A DNA stretch of 64,000 bases from an uncultured Lachnospiraceae bacterium (GTDB lineage Bacteria > Bacillota > Clostridia > Lachnospirales > Lachnospiraceae). This document shows positions 52,114-61,202 of this stretch, piece after piece; within the stretch, counting starts at the first letter, position 1, and each line of letters begins with the position of its first letter. Where the stretch lies: the NCBI GenBank assembly GCA_910577175.1, contig CAJTLU010000003.1, positions 99,851 through 163,850 of the forward strand, given 5' to 3'. The notes under the pieces are model-generated. The model saw only the letters and a program-made list of their open reading frames with translations. It did no database searches and was not told the origin of the DNA. A program made the translations under genes and the position numbers.

Positions 52114-53547
52114 TCAGGTTGCTTTTATTCCCTGCCGCTCGGAAAGCTTCTGCTCGAAGCGTTCCTTTCTGGTGTCCTTGGGAACCGCCGTAGGGTAGCT
52201 CCCGTCGAAGCAGGCACTGCAGTAATTGCAGCTTTCCGCAAGCTCCGGAAGCGCTCCGGCCGGCACATAGCCGAGCGTATCCGCGCCGATGATTTCCGCA
52301 ATTTTTTCTACGGGATACCGGCAGGCAATCAGGTGCTCCTTCGAGTCGATGTCTGTCCCGTAGTAGCACGGGTTCAGAAACGGCGGCGAGGATATCCGCA
52401 TATGGATTTCCTTTGCGCCTGCCTCCCGGAGCAGCCTTACAATCCGCCCGCTCGTCGTCCCTCGGACAATCGAATCGTCAATCAGGACGACCCGCTTTCC
52501 CTTTACGCTTTCCTCAATGACGCTCAGCTTGATTCTCACCTGGTCAGTCCTTGCATGCTGTCCCGGAGAGATAAAGGTTCTCCCGATGTATTTATTCTTA
52601 ATTAACCCGATACCGTACGGAATGCCCGACTCCCTCGAGAAGCCGAGCGCCGCGTCCAGTCCCGTATCCGGTACGCCGATGACGACATCCGCCTCCACCG
52701 GGTGCTTCTGCGCAAGAATCCGCCCTGCGCGTACCCTTGCCGCATGTACCGATTTGCCGTCGATGACCGAGTCCGGTCTTGCAAAGTAAATATATTCAAA
52801 CACGCACAGTCTCTTTTTCTGTCTGCCGCAATGCTCCCTGCGTGAAACTATACCATTTTTTCCGAATACAAGGATTTCCCCCGGCTCCACATCCCGCACA
52901 AGCCTTGCCCCGACTGCGGCAAGCGCACAGCTTTCCGAGGCTGCCACATACATACCGTCCTCCGTCACACCGTAGCAGAGCGGCCGGAAGCCGTAAGGGT
53001 CCCTTGCGCAGATCAGCTTCTGCGGCGACATCAGTATCAGGGAATAGGCGCCGTCAAAGCTTTCCATCGCGGCGCTGAGCGCATCCTCAATCGAAGGCGC
53101 CTTCAGGCGCTCCCTTGTCACGATATAGGCAATCGTTTCCGTATCGCTTGTCGTATGGAAGATGGCGCCGGAAAGCTCCAATTCGTTTCGCAGCTCCGCT
53201 GCGTTGCTGAGGTTCCCGTTATGGGCAAGCGCCATCCGCCCTTTCTGGTGGTTCACCTCAATCGGCTGGCAGTTCCTGCGGCTCGTGCCGCCCGTCGTCC
53301 CGTAGCGCACATGCCCGACCGCCATGCTCCCCTCCGGCAGACGGGATAAGACGTCCTCCGTAAATACCTCGTTTATGAGACCGAGGTCCTTATGGGAGCA
53401 GAACACCCCGTCGTCATTTACTACAATGCCGCAGCTCTCCTGTCCCCGGTGCTGCAGCGCATACAATCCGTAATACGTAATCCCGGCAACATCGGCAGGC
53501 TCCCGCGCCATGACGCCGAATACGCCGCATTCCTCTCTGACGCTCAT
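52114..53547 (-). CDS. purF: Amidophosphoribosyltransferase
   Basis: PurF commits PRPP and glutamine to purine synthesis. The 477-residue product has the N-terminal glutaminase with the catalytic Cys at 7 (REECGVFGV, exposed after removal of a short propeptide), LQHRGQESCGI, and the PRPP-binding motif VVLIDDSIVRGTTS. Cysteines near the C-terminus (PCYYGTDI; ESCNYCSACF) fit an iron-sulfur type PurF as in Bacillus. It overlaps the end of pyrG by four bases (ATGA type). Confidence 0.96.
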   Translation of the reverse strand: MSVREECGVFGVMAREPADVAGITYYGLYALQHRGQESCGIVVNDDGVFCSHKDLGLINEVFTEDVLSRLPEGSMAVGHVRYGTTGGTSRRNCQPIEVNHQKGRMALAHNGNLSNAAELRNELELSGAIFHTTSDTETIAYIVTRERLKAPSIEDALSAAMESFDGAYSLILMSPQKLICARDPYGFRPLCYGVTEDGMYVAASESCALAAVGARLVRDVEPGEILVFGKNGIVSRREHCGRQKKRLCVFEYIYFARPDSVIDGKSVHAARVRAGRILAQKHPVEADVVIGVPDTGLDAALGFSRESGIPYGIGLIKNKYIGRTFISPGQHARTDQVRIKLSVIEESVKGKRVVLIDDSIVRGTTSGRIVRLLREAGAKEIHMRISSPPFLNPCYYGTDIDSKEHLIACRYPVEKIAEIIGADTLGYVPAGALPELAESCNYCSACFDGSYPTAVPKDTRKERFEQKLSERQGIKAT

Positions 53548-55157
53548 ACCTCACCTCCGCGGGAATACGCCAATGCCGCACCGACAAAGCCCAGAAACAG
53601 CGGATGCGGACGGTTCGGACGGCTTTTAAATTCCGGATGATACTGGACGCCCACATAATACGGACGCCCGCTCAATTCCACCGTTTCTACCAGCCGTCCG
53701 TCCGGCGAGGTGCCTCCAAAGGTCAGCCCCTTCTCCTCAAGCACCGCCCGGTACTCGTTATTCAGCTCATAGCGGTGACGGTGGCGTTCACTGATCAGAC
53801 TGCTTTTGTAGCAGCGCTCCAACGTCGTTCCCGGCCGGATGCTGCACGGATAGGCGCCGAGCCGGAGGGTACCGCCCTTATTGATTTCCTCGCTCTGTCC
53901 CGGCATAAAATCGATTACCCTATGCCGGCACTGCTCGTCAAACTCGCCGGAGTTGGCATCCGGGATTCCCGCTACGTTCCGGCTGTACTCGATAACGGCA
54001 ATCTGCATGCCGAGACAGATGCCGAAATACGGCATGTTCTGTTCCCTTGCATAGCCCGCCGCCAGAATCATTCCTTCGATGCCGCGGCTGCCGAAGCCTC
54101 CCGGCACTAAAATCCCGTCAAGTCCCGCAAACACCTCTGTGGCATTTTCCGCCGTAATTTTCTCCGAATCAATCCACTGGATTTTAATGTGCGCGTCATG
54201 GGAATAGCCGGCATGCCGGAGCGCCTCTGCCACTGAAAGATAGGCGTCATGGAGTCCGACATACTTTCCTACAAGCCCGATGGTCACGCTGTGCTTTCTT
54301 CCCTTAATCTGCTCTACCATCTGCTCCCATTCCGTGAGGTCCGGCTCCGGCGCCAGAAGCCCCAGCTCCCGGCACACGACAGCGGAAAATCCCGACCTCT
54401 CCAGCATAAGCGGCGCCTCGTAAAGGTTCGGGATTGTAATATTTTCAATCACACAGTCCGGCTTTACGTTGCAAAACAGCGCAATTTTCTTAAAAATAGC
54501 CTCCTCCAACGGCTCGTCGCAGCGTAAAACAATCAGATCCGGCGTGATTCCCATGCCCTGCAGCTCCTTGACCGAATGCTGGGTGGGCTTGGACTTATGC
54601 TCCTCCGAGCCGCGCAGAAACGGCACCAGCGTCACATGAATAAACAGGCTGTTTTCCCGTCCTGCCTCCAGCGATATCTGGCGCACCGCCTCAAGGAACG
54701 GCTGCGACTCTATATCGCCGATGGTGCCGCCGATTTCCGTAATCACGATATCCGCGCCGGTTTTCCTGCCCACGTTATAGACAAACTCCTTAATCTCATT
54801 TGTAATATGCGGAATCACCTGCACCGTGGAGCCGAGGTACTCACCCCGGCGCTCTTTATTCAAAACATTCCAATAAACCTTACCGGCGGTAAGGTTGGAA
54901 TACTGGTTTAAGTCTTCGTCAATAAAACGCTCATAATGACCGAGGTCAAGGTCCGTTTCCGCGCCGTCCTCGGTCACATAGACCTCGCCGTGCTGGTACG
55001 GGCTCATCGTACCGGGGTCTACGTTGATATAAGGGTCCAGCTTCTGGGCGGCAACCTTAAAGCCCCTTGCCTTTAACAGCCGCCCGAGGGAGGCTGCCGT
55101 AATGCCCTTGCCGAGCCCGGAAACAACGCCCCCTGTTACAAAGATATATTTTGTCAT
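53544..55157 (-). CDS. pyrG: CTP synthase
   Basis: CTP synthase aminates UTP with ammonia from glutamine. The 537-residue enzyme has the N-terminal synthetase domain (FVTGGVVSGLGKGI; KLDPYINVDPGTMSPYQHGEVYV in part) and the C-terminal glutaminase with the nucleophile in FGICLGMQ and the His-Glu pair in QYHPEFKS. Length is typical. It lies 53 bp after asnB and is coupled to purF. Confidence 0.97.
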   Translation of the reverse strand: MTKYIFVTGGVVSGLGKGITAASLGRLLKARGFKVAAQKLDPYINVDPGTMSPYQHGEVYVTEDGAETDLDLGHYERFIDEDLNQYSNLTAGKVYWNVLNKERRGEYLGSTVQVIPHITNEIKEFVYNVGRKTGADIVITEIGGTIGDIESQPFLEAVRQISLEAGRENSLFIHVTLVPFLRGSEEHKSKPTQHSVKELQGMGITPDLIVLRCDEPLEEAIFKKIALFCNVKPDCVIENITIPNLYEAPLMLERSGFSAVVCRELGLLAPEPDLTEWEQMVEQIKGRKHSVTIGLVGKYVGLHDAYLSVAEALRHAGYSHDAHIKIQWIDSEKITAENATEVFAGLDGILVPGGFGSRGIEGMILAAGYAREQNMPYFGICLGMQIAVIEYSRNVAGIPDANSGEFDEQCRHRVIDFMPGQSEEINKGGTLRLGAYPCSIRPGTTLERCYKSSLISERHRHRYELNNEYRAVLEEKGLTFGGTSPDGRLVETVELSGRPYYVGVQYHPEFKSRPNRPHPLFLGFVGAALAYSRGGEV

Positions 55158-55210
55158 CGTCCTCTGCTCCTTCCTTCCCGCACCCTGCTGCGGTCAGGTT
55201 GATTTTCTTC

Positions 55211-56791
55211 CTATTTCCCGCTGTCGCCGTAGTTTGCAAGCACTCTTGCCGAAGGGTCGTCTACGTTACACCCCTCCCATTCCTTGTTCGGCATCCAGAA
55301 GTCTGCAATCATTTCTGCCTGCCCCGGATAGTATTCTTCAAAAATCTCCCGGTAAAGCAGGGACTCCTTTGTAAACGGACGGGCATGGGTATACCTTTTA
55401 CACTTTTCCTCAAATTCCTCATCGGTATAAAACGCCTGCGCATACTCCTTTAAGTAGTCCACCATCGAATGCCCTACCGCGTCCGAGAACGCCGCCTTTT
55501 CGCGCCAGAGAAGCTCCTCCGGCAGATAATCCCCGCCTTCAAACGCATGGCGGAGCAGATATTTTCCCTTTCCATAGGTGTTCCGTTTCAGCTCCGGCTC
55601 CACCGCCATGACATATTTTACAAAATCCAGGTCGCCGAACGGCACCCTTGCCTCCAGGGAATTAACCGAAATGCACCGGTCGGCACGGAGCACGTCATAC
55701 ATGTGAAGCTCCCGGATTCTCTTTTCCGCCTCCTTCTGGAAGGCTTTTGCATCCGGCGCAAAGTCGGTATATTTATAGCCAAACAGCTCATCGGAAATCT
55801 CACCGGTCAGAAGCACCCGGATATCGGTCGTCTCGTGAATTGCCTTGCAGACCAGGTACATTCCCATGCTTGCCCGGATTGTCGTAATATCAAACGTGCC
55901 GAGCAGTTCAATCACGGCTCTCAGGCTGGCAAGCACCTCCTCCTTCGTCATAATGACCTCGGTATGGTCACTGCCGATATAGTCCGCCGCCTGCTTTGCA
56001 TATTTTAAGTCAATCGCGTCCCCGCTCATCCCGATGGCAAAGGTCTTAATCGGTGTCCTGCTTTTCTTTGCGGCAATCGCGCAGACAAGGGAGGAGTCCA
56101 GCCCGCCCGAAAGCAGGAAGCCGACCCTGGCATCCGACACCAGACGCTTCTCCACGCCTGCCACCAGCTTGTCATGGATGTTGCGGCAGACCGTTTCCAA
56201 ATCATCCGTGCAGACCTGATCCACATGGGCAATGTCCGAGTAGCAGACAAAGCTGCCGTCCTTATAATAATGTCCCGGCGGGAACGGCAGAATGCGCTCC
56301 GCGAGTCCTACCAGGTTTTTTGCCTCGCTCGCAAACAGGATTACGCCGTCCTTATCATAGCCGTAATACAGCGGTCTTATGCCAATCGGGTCTCTTGCGG
56401 CTATGTATTCCTGTGTTCTGTTATCGTAAAGGATACAGGCGAACTCCGCATCTAACATTGCAAACATATCTGTGCCGTACTCCCGGTACAGCGGCAGAAG
56501 AACCTCACAATCGGAATCACTTTCAAACGTATAACGACCGGCAAGCTTCGCCCTCCATTTTTCAAAGCCGTAAATCTCGCCGTTGCATACGATATAGCTG
56601 CCGTCAAGGGAAAACGGCTGCATCCCGGCAGGCGTCAGACCCATAATCGCAAGCCGGTGGAAGCCCATCAGCCCCTTCCCGGTATCGACAATCCGGGTAT
56701 CGTCCGGCCCTCTGGAAATCGTACGCTCAAAACCCTTCTGAAACACCTCCGGCGTGGCAGTGCTTCCGCAATAAGCCATAATAGAACACAT
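55211..56791 (-). CDS. asnB: Asparagine synthase (glutamine-hydrolysing)
   Basis: AsnB forms asparagine from aspartate, ATP and glutamine. The 526-residue protein begins MCSIMAYCG, giving the required N-terminal nucleophile Cys, followed by the glutaminase domain (ISRGPDDTRI; FHRLAIMGLTPAGMQPF) and the synthetase domain with the ATP motif LLSGGLDSSLV. ATG 56791 was chosen over an in-frame GTG three codons earlier because only this start puts Cys at position 2 and because GGAGGTG is well spaced. It lies between amt and pyrG. Confidence 0.95.
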   Translation of the reverse strand: MCSIMAYCGSTATPEVFQKGFERTISRGPDDTRIVDTGKGLMGFHRLAIMGLTPAGMQPFSLDGSYIVCNGEIYGFEKWRAKLAGRYTFESDSDCEVLLPLYREYGTDMFAMLDAEFACILYDNRTQEYIAARDPIGIRPLYYGYDKDGVILFASEAKNLVGLAERILPFPPGHYYKDGSFVCYSDIAHVDQVCTDDLETVCRNIHDKLVAGVEKRLVSDARVGFLLSGGLDSSLVCAIAAKKSRTPIKTFAIGMSGDAIDLKYAKQAADYIGSDHTEVIMTKEEVLASLRAVIELLGTFDITTIRASMGMYLVCKAIHETTDIRVLLTGEISDELFGYKYTDFAPDAKAFQKEAEKRIRELHMYDVLRADRCISVNSLEARVPFGDLDFVKYVMAVEPELKRNTYGKGKYLLRHAFEGGDYLPEELLWREKAAFSDAVGHSMVDYLKEYAQAFYTDEEFEEKCKRYTHARPFTKESLLYREIFEEYYPGQAEMIADFWMPNKEWEGCNVDDPSARVLANYGDSGK

Positions 56792-56838
56792 AGAATACAC
56801 CTCCGTAAATTTCTGTCTGCGGAAAGCGCCTTACGGCG

Positions 56839-58590
56839 CTATTCCACATCCTGTAAAGCGTCATACCCCTCTTCTCCGGTACGTACCTTTACGACATTCT
56901 CCACCTCGTATACAAAAATCTTACCATCCCCGATATGTCCGGTATAAAGCACGCTCTTTGCCGCCTCGATTACCTTCCGCACCGGCACCTTGCTGACCAC
57001 GATATCCACTTGTACCTTCGGCAGCAGGTTTGCTTCTATCTGTACGCCACGGTAATACTCCGGCTTTCCCTTCTGGACGCCGCAGCCTAATACATGGGAA
57101 ACCGTCATGCCGGTAATCCCGATGTCCATCATGGCGTTCTTTAATGCCTCAAACTTTGATTCCTTACAGATAATCTCTATCTTCGTGAACCTGTGCTCTC
57201 CCTCCTCAAAGGCAGGCACCTTCTTTACCGGAACCGCCTCCGCTACAGGAATCTCGCCGGTCACCGGCACCGCTTCCTCGTAGCCGTAATCCAGACTCTC
57301 GACTGCCGGGACAAAATCGGCATAGGCGCTCGGCAGACCGTGCTCGGTGCTGTCCAAGCCCTTGATTTCCTCCTCGGCGGATACCCGCAGGCCGATTGTC
57401 TTTTTAATTACAAAGAACACTAACGTCATCCAGACTGCCGTCCAGCCAAGGACTGCCAAAATACCAAGCGTCTGGATTCCGAGAAGCTTTGCACTTCCCG
57501 TATAGAAAAGTCCGTCAAGACCGGCAGGCGCCTTCGGATTTGCGAGAAGCCCTACTGCAAGGGTTCCCCAGATACCGTTGGCAAGATGCACGCCGACCGC
57601 GCCGACCGGGTCGTCGATATGTAGCTTCAAATCCAGCACCTCAACCACCGCTACGACAAGAATACCCGAAACCACGCCGACTACCGTCGAGCCGATTGCA
57701 TCCAAGGCGTCGCACCCTGCGGTAATGCCGACCAGACCTGCCAGAGAGGCATTGAGACACATCGAAACATCCGGCTTCCCGTTTTTCATCCAGGTAAACA
57801 GCATCGTAACACAGGTGGCAGCCGCCGGTGCAATCGTCGTCGTCAGGAAAATGGAGGCTAACGAGGTGTTATCCCATGCTGCCGCGCCGTTAAAGCCGTA
57901 CCAGCCGAACCACAGGATAAAGCAGCCGAGCGCGCCGAGCGTAATGGAATGCCCCGGAATCGCGTTTACCTTCTTTTTTGTCTTGCCCTTTTCCTTCACA
58001 TACTTTCCGAGACGCGGTCCCACCATAATTGCCCCGATGAGCGCGGTAATTCCGCCGACCGAATGGATTGCCGCAGAGCCTGCAAAGTCATGGAAGCCCA
58101 TCTGTGCAAGCCAGCCCTGGGAATTCCATATCCAGCCTGCCTCTACCGGATAGACGAACAGGGAAATCATAGCCGAATAAATACAGTAGGATATAAACTT
58201 CGTCCGCTCTGCCATCGCGCCCGACACAATCGTCGCCGCCGTCGCGCAGAACACAAGGTTGAATACAAAGCTCGACGCATTTTTTTCAATGAATCCGCTA
58301 AAGTCCTTAAAAATATCCAGATTCGGAACGCCGATAAACCCGAACGCGTAATCCTCCGCCATCATAAGCCCGAAGCCGAGCAGGATAAATACGACGGTCC
58401 CGATACAGAAGTCCATCAGGTTCTTCATTATAATGTTGCCCGCGTTTTTTGCCCTCGTAAAGCCCGTTTCCACCATAGCAAAGCCCGCCTGCATAAAGAA
58501 TACAAGTGCCGCCCCGATTAAAAACCAGATTCCGAATACCTTACTGTTTACTGTTTCCTCTATCAGCTTTGTAATTTCATCAATTACCAT
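56839..58590 (-). CDS. amt: Ammonium transporter fused to a PII signalling domain
   Basis: The 583-residue protein joins an Amt/Rh ammonium channel (about 1-405, with MQAGFAMVETGFTRAKNA, GGITALIGAIMVGPR and GAVGVHLANGIWGTLAVG) to a linker and a complete C-terminal PII domain (about 465-580, with IEIICKESKFEALKNAM and TGHIGDGKIFVYEV). In most bacteria PII is a separate protein that plugs the channel when nitrogen is ample; here the plug is covalently attached. The T-loop (GKPEYYRGVQIEA) keeps tyrosines. ATG 58590 was chosen because AAGGAG touches the ATG three codons earlier too closely. Confidence 0.94.
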   Translation of the reverse strand: MVIDEITKLIEETVNSKVFGIWFLIGAALVFFMQAGFAMVETGFTRAKNAGNIIMKNLMDFCIGTVVFILLGFGLMMAEDYAFGFIGVPNLDIFKDFSGFIEKNASSFVFNLVFCATAATIVSGAMAERTKFISYCIYSAMISLFVYPVEAGWIWNSQGWLAQMGFHDFAGSAAIHSVGGITALIGAIMVGPRLGKYVKEKGKTKKKVNAIPGHSITLGALGCFILWFGWYGFNGAAAWDNTSLASIFLTTTIAPAAATCVTMLFTWMKNGKPDVSMCLNASLAGLVGITAGCDALDAIGSTVVGVVSGILVVAVVEVLDLKLHIDDPVGAVGVHLANGIWGTLAVGLLANPKAPAGLDGLFYTGSAKLLGIQTLGILAVLGWTAVWMTLVFFVIKKTIGLRVSAEEEIKGLDSTEHGLPSAYADFVPAVESLDYGYEEAVPVTGEIPVAEAVPVKKVPAFEEGEHRFTKIEIICKESKFEALKNAMMDIGITGMTVSHVLGCGVQKGKPEYYRGVQIEANLLPKVQVDIVVSKVPVRKVIEAAKSVLYTGHIGDGKIFVYEVENVVKVRTGEEGYDALQDVE

Positions 58591-58613
58591 ACCAATCATC
58601 TCCTTATTTTTCA

Positions 58614-58639
58614 GGGAAACGCCGGTGAAGGCGTTTCCC
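58614..58639. terminator. Hairpin between glnN and amt
   Basis: GGGAAACGCC and GGCGTTTCCC form a 10-bp stem around a six-base loop just before the amt ribosome-binding site. It has no good T-tract in the minus direction, so it may be a processing or stabilising hairpin rather than a full terminator. Confidence 0.45.
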
Positions 58640-58681
58640 GCGCCGGGTCTTTACAAAAGCCCTGCTCCCGGTATCCCCTGC

Positions 58682-60778
58682 TTATCTCACGCCAAAAAGC
58701 AAATCGCCGTAGGTCGGGAACGGCCAGTAGTTCTTTGCCGTAATCGTTTCCGCCTCGTCACAGGCAAGCCGCAGCTCGCTCATCTTCACAAGCACCGTAT
58801 CCCGGATGGCATTTGCCTGCTCTCCGATTTTCTCCACCGACGAAAGGGAAAGCAGCGCCTGTTCCAGCTCATCCGCCTTTCCTGCAATCCGGTCGGTCAG
58901 GGAGGAAAGTCTCCTTATCAGTCCGCTTTCGTAGGTACAAGGAAGCGCCGCGTCTACTGCCTTCTTTGCCGCCGCAGTCTTCGCTACCTCCTTTGCATAC
59001 GCCTCTACCGCCGGTGCAATCTCGGTCTTTGCCATATCAATCATCGTATTGGCCTCGATGATAACGGTCTTGCAGTAGTTCTCAAGTGTGATTTCATAAC
59101 GTGACTTTAACTCCGCCTCCTTGAACACACGGTGAGAGGTCAGCATCTCCACATTTTTCTTATCCAGAAGGTGTGGTACACAGTCCGGCGTCGTCCGGTA
59201 GTTTAGCAGCCCTCTCTGCCCGGTTGCCTCCTTAATCCATGCGTCGTCATATCCGTTTCCGTTGAAGATAATGTTCTTATGGTCCTTAATGGTCTTTCTT
59301 ATCATCTCATGGAGCGCCGTTTGAAAATCCTCTGCCTTCTCCAGCCTGTCGGCATAGATTTTCAGGCTTTCGGCAACCGCGCTGTTTAACATAATGTTCG
59401 CGCAGGCAATGCTGTTGGAGGAGCCTAACATACGGAACTCAAACTTATTGCCGGTAAAGGCAAACGGCGAGGTACGGTTCCGGTCGGTGGTATCGCGGTT
59501 AAACTTCGGAAGCACGTCGACCCCGAGCTTCATCTGCGTCTTTTCCGCACCGCTGTACGGCGTTCCCGTTTCAATTGCCTCTAACACCGCATTCAGCTCA
59601 TCCCCGAGGAACATGGACACAACAGCAGGCGGCGCCTCATTTGCACCGAGTCTGTGGTCGTTTCCTGCGGTCGCAACCGAAATCCGGAGCAGGTCCTGAT
59701 AATCATCTACCGCCTTGATTACCGCACACAGGAACAAAAGGAACTGTGCGTTCTCGTACGGCGTCTCACCCGGGGAAAGAAGATTGACGCCGGTATCGGT
59801 TGCAAGCGACCAGTTATTGTGCTTACCACTGCCGTTCACGCCCGCAAACGGCTTTTCGTGAAGCAGGCAGACCAGACCGTGCTTTGTTGCTACCTTCTGC
59901 ATAATCTCCATCGTCAGCTGGTTATGGTCGGTCGCTATGTTTGTCGTTGTATAAATCGGAGCCAGCTCGTGCTGTGCCGGAGCCACCTCGTTGTGCTCCG
60001 TCTTTGCCAGGATTCCGAGCTTCCAGAGCTCCTCGTTCAATTCCTCCATATAGGCGGCAACCCTCGGCTTGATGACGCCGAAATAGTGGTCATCCATCTC
60101 CTGCCCCTTCGGCGGCTTTGCCCCGAACAGGGTACGTCCCGTAAAGCGGAGGTCACGGCGCTTTTCATACATCTCCTTATCAATCAGGAAGTATTCCTGC
60201 TCCGGTCCTACCGAGGTACGCACGCATTTTACCGTATCGTTCCCGAACAGACGCAGGATACGGAGCGCCTGCTTGTTCAGCGCCTCCATGGAGCGGAGTA
60301 ACGGCGTCTTTTTATCTAATGCCTCGCCGCCGTAGGAGCAGAACGCCGTCGGAATGCAGAGCGTTTTTCCCTTAATAAAGGCGTAGGAGGTAGGGTCCCA
60401 TGCGGTATAGCCTCTTGCCTCAAAGGTAGCCCGCAGCCCGCCGGACGGGAATGAGGATGCGTCCGGCTCTCCCTGGATCAGTTCCTTTCCGGAGAACTCC
60501 ATAATCACGCCGCCATCCGGAGACGGGGCAAGGAAGCCGTCGTGCTTCTCGGCGGTAATACCGGTCAGCGGCTGGAACCAATGGGTATAATGGGTTGCTC
60601 CGTTTGCAAGCGCCCAGTCCTTCATCGCAGTCGCTACGGCATTTGCCACACTGATATCTAACTGCGCTCCCTCGTCAATGGTCTTTCTGAGCGACTGGTA
60701 CACCTTAGCGGACAAATTCGCCTTCATCACCCTGTCATCAAAAACAAGACTTCCAAAATAATCCGATACCGTTTGCAT
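58682..60778 (-). CDS. glnN: Glutamine synthetase, type III
   Basis: This 698-residue enzyme makes glutamine from glutamate, ammonia and ATP. Its length and motifs are those of the large GSIII class (HWFQPLTGITAEKHDGFL in part; GPEQEYFLID; NEVAPAQHELAPIY; GSGKHNNWSLATD; NRTSPFAFTGNKFEFRMLGS in part), not the short GSI. GSIII is common in Bacteroidetes and some clostridia. AAAAGGAGG precedes the ATG. The gene has a consensus promoter and a leader with two terminator-like hairpins, pointing to regulation by attenuation. It opens the block of glutamine-using genes. Confidence 0.96.
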   Translation of the reverse strand: MQTVSDYFGSLVFDDRVMKANLSAKVYQSLRKTIDEGAQLDISVANAVATAMKDWALANGATHYTHWFQPLTGITAEKHDGFLAPSPDGGVIMEFSGKELIQGEPDASSFPSGGLRATFEARGYTAWDPTSYAFIKGKTLCIPTAFCSYGGEALDKKTPLLRSMEALNKQALRILRLFGNDTVKCVRTSVGPEQEYFLIDKEMYEKRRDLRFTGRTLFGAKPPKGQEMDDHYFGVIKPRVAAYMEELNEELWKLGILAKTEHNEVAPAQHELAPIYTTTNIATDHNQLTMEIMQKVATKHGLVCLLHEKPFAGVNGSGKHNNWSLATDTGVNLLSPGETPYENAQFLLFLCAVIKAVDDYQDLLRISVATAGNDHRLGANEAPPAVVSMFLGDELNAVLEAIETGTPYSGAEKTQMKLGVDVLPKFNRDTTDRNRTSPFAFTGNKFEFRMLGSSNSIACANIMLNSAVAESLKIYADRLEKAEDFQTALHEMIRKTIKDHKNIIFNGNGYDDAWIKEATGQRGLLNYRTTPDCVPHLLDKKNVEMLTSHRVFKEAELKSRYEITLENYCKTVIIEANTMIDMAKTEIAPAVEAYAKEVAKTAAAKKAVDAALPCTYESGLIRRLSSLTDRIAGKADELEQALLSLSSVEKIGEQANAIRDTVLVKMSELRLACDEAETITAKNYWPFPTYGDLLFGVR

Positions 60779-60794
60779 AGTAAAACCTCCTTTT

Positions 60795-60840
60795 CCTGAT
60801 TAAAAGAAAGCGACACCCTTCACGCTGTTTCCATGAAAGA
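60795..60840 (-). promoter_or_regulatory. Second hairpin of the glnN leader
   Basis: On the minus strand GGCGTCTTTCATG (60833 side) can pair with CGTGAAGGGTGTCGC using several G-U pairs, followed by a T-rich run. Its 5' arm repeats the sequence of the first terminator (GGCGTCTTTGAG at 61012-61001), so the two may be alternatives in one switch. Weakly supported. Confidence 0.35.
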
Positions 60841-60908
60841 CGCCGTTGCCTTTTCCAATCCTATAAACCTTACTTTTTTATGTACCTTACAAATTGCGCA
60901 GGCGCACA

Positions 60909-60983
60909 CCCCGCGGAGCATGTTTCATAGGAAGGTGTTTTTACGTGCTCACGCAGCACAATATTTCCTATGAAATGAAAAAA
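60909..60983 (-). repeat. Post-terminator box element, copy 3
   Basis: On the minus strand, right after the first glnN leader terminator, the sequence reads TTTCATAGGAAATATTGTG and then CCTTCCTATGAAACATGCTCC. The TTTCATAGGAA and TTCCTATGAAA ends are complementary, making this the clearest fold-back of the family. Confidence 0.65.
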
Positions 60984-61012
60984 GCGTCTTTGAGAATAAC
61001 CTCAAAGACGCC
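60984..61012 (-). terminator. Terminator in the glnN leader
   Basis: GGCGTCTTTGAG-GTTATT-CTCAAAGACGC is followed by TTTTTT on the minus strand. It lies only about 12 nt past the predicted start of transcription, so the terminated product would be a tiny RNA of about 45 nt. Confidence 0.8.
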
Positions 61013-61030
61013 CTTGCCTTCATGTGGTGC

Positions 61031-61059
61031 ATTATACACCCATAAAGATGATTCGTCAA
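61031..61059 (-). promoter_or_regulatory. Promoter of glnN
   Basis: TTGACG (61059-61054) and TATAAT (61036-61031) are 17 bp apart on the minus strand. Confidence 0.8.
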
Positions 61060-61202
61060 GACCCTTTTTCCAATTTTTTGCGAGGCACAATCAGCCTCTT
61101 CCAATGTCGATGACATACTGATTACCGACAAAACGATATATCTAGCATGTGTGTTTCACAAAAAACTGCTCCTTCTATCAAAAATTATGATGATACAATT
61201 CA

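Noticed and set aside
60779..61024. Glutamine riboswitch (glnA or downstream-peptide type) in the glnN leader
   Set aside because: The conserved sequence blocks of those classes are not visible; only terminator-like hairpins and the repeat box are supported.
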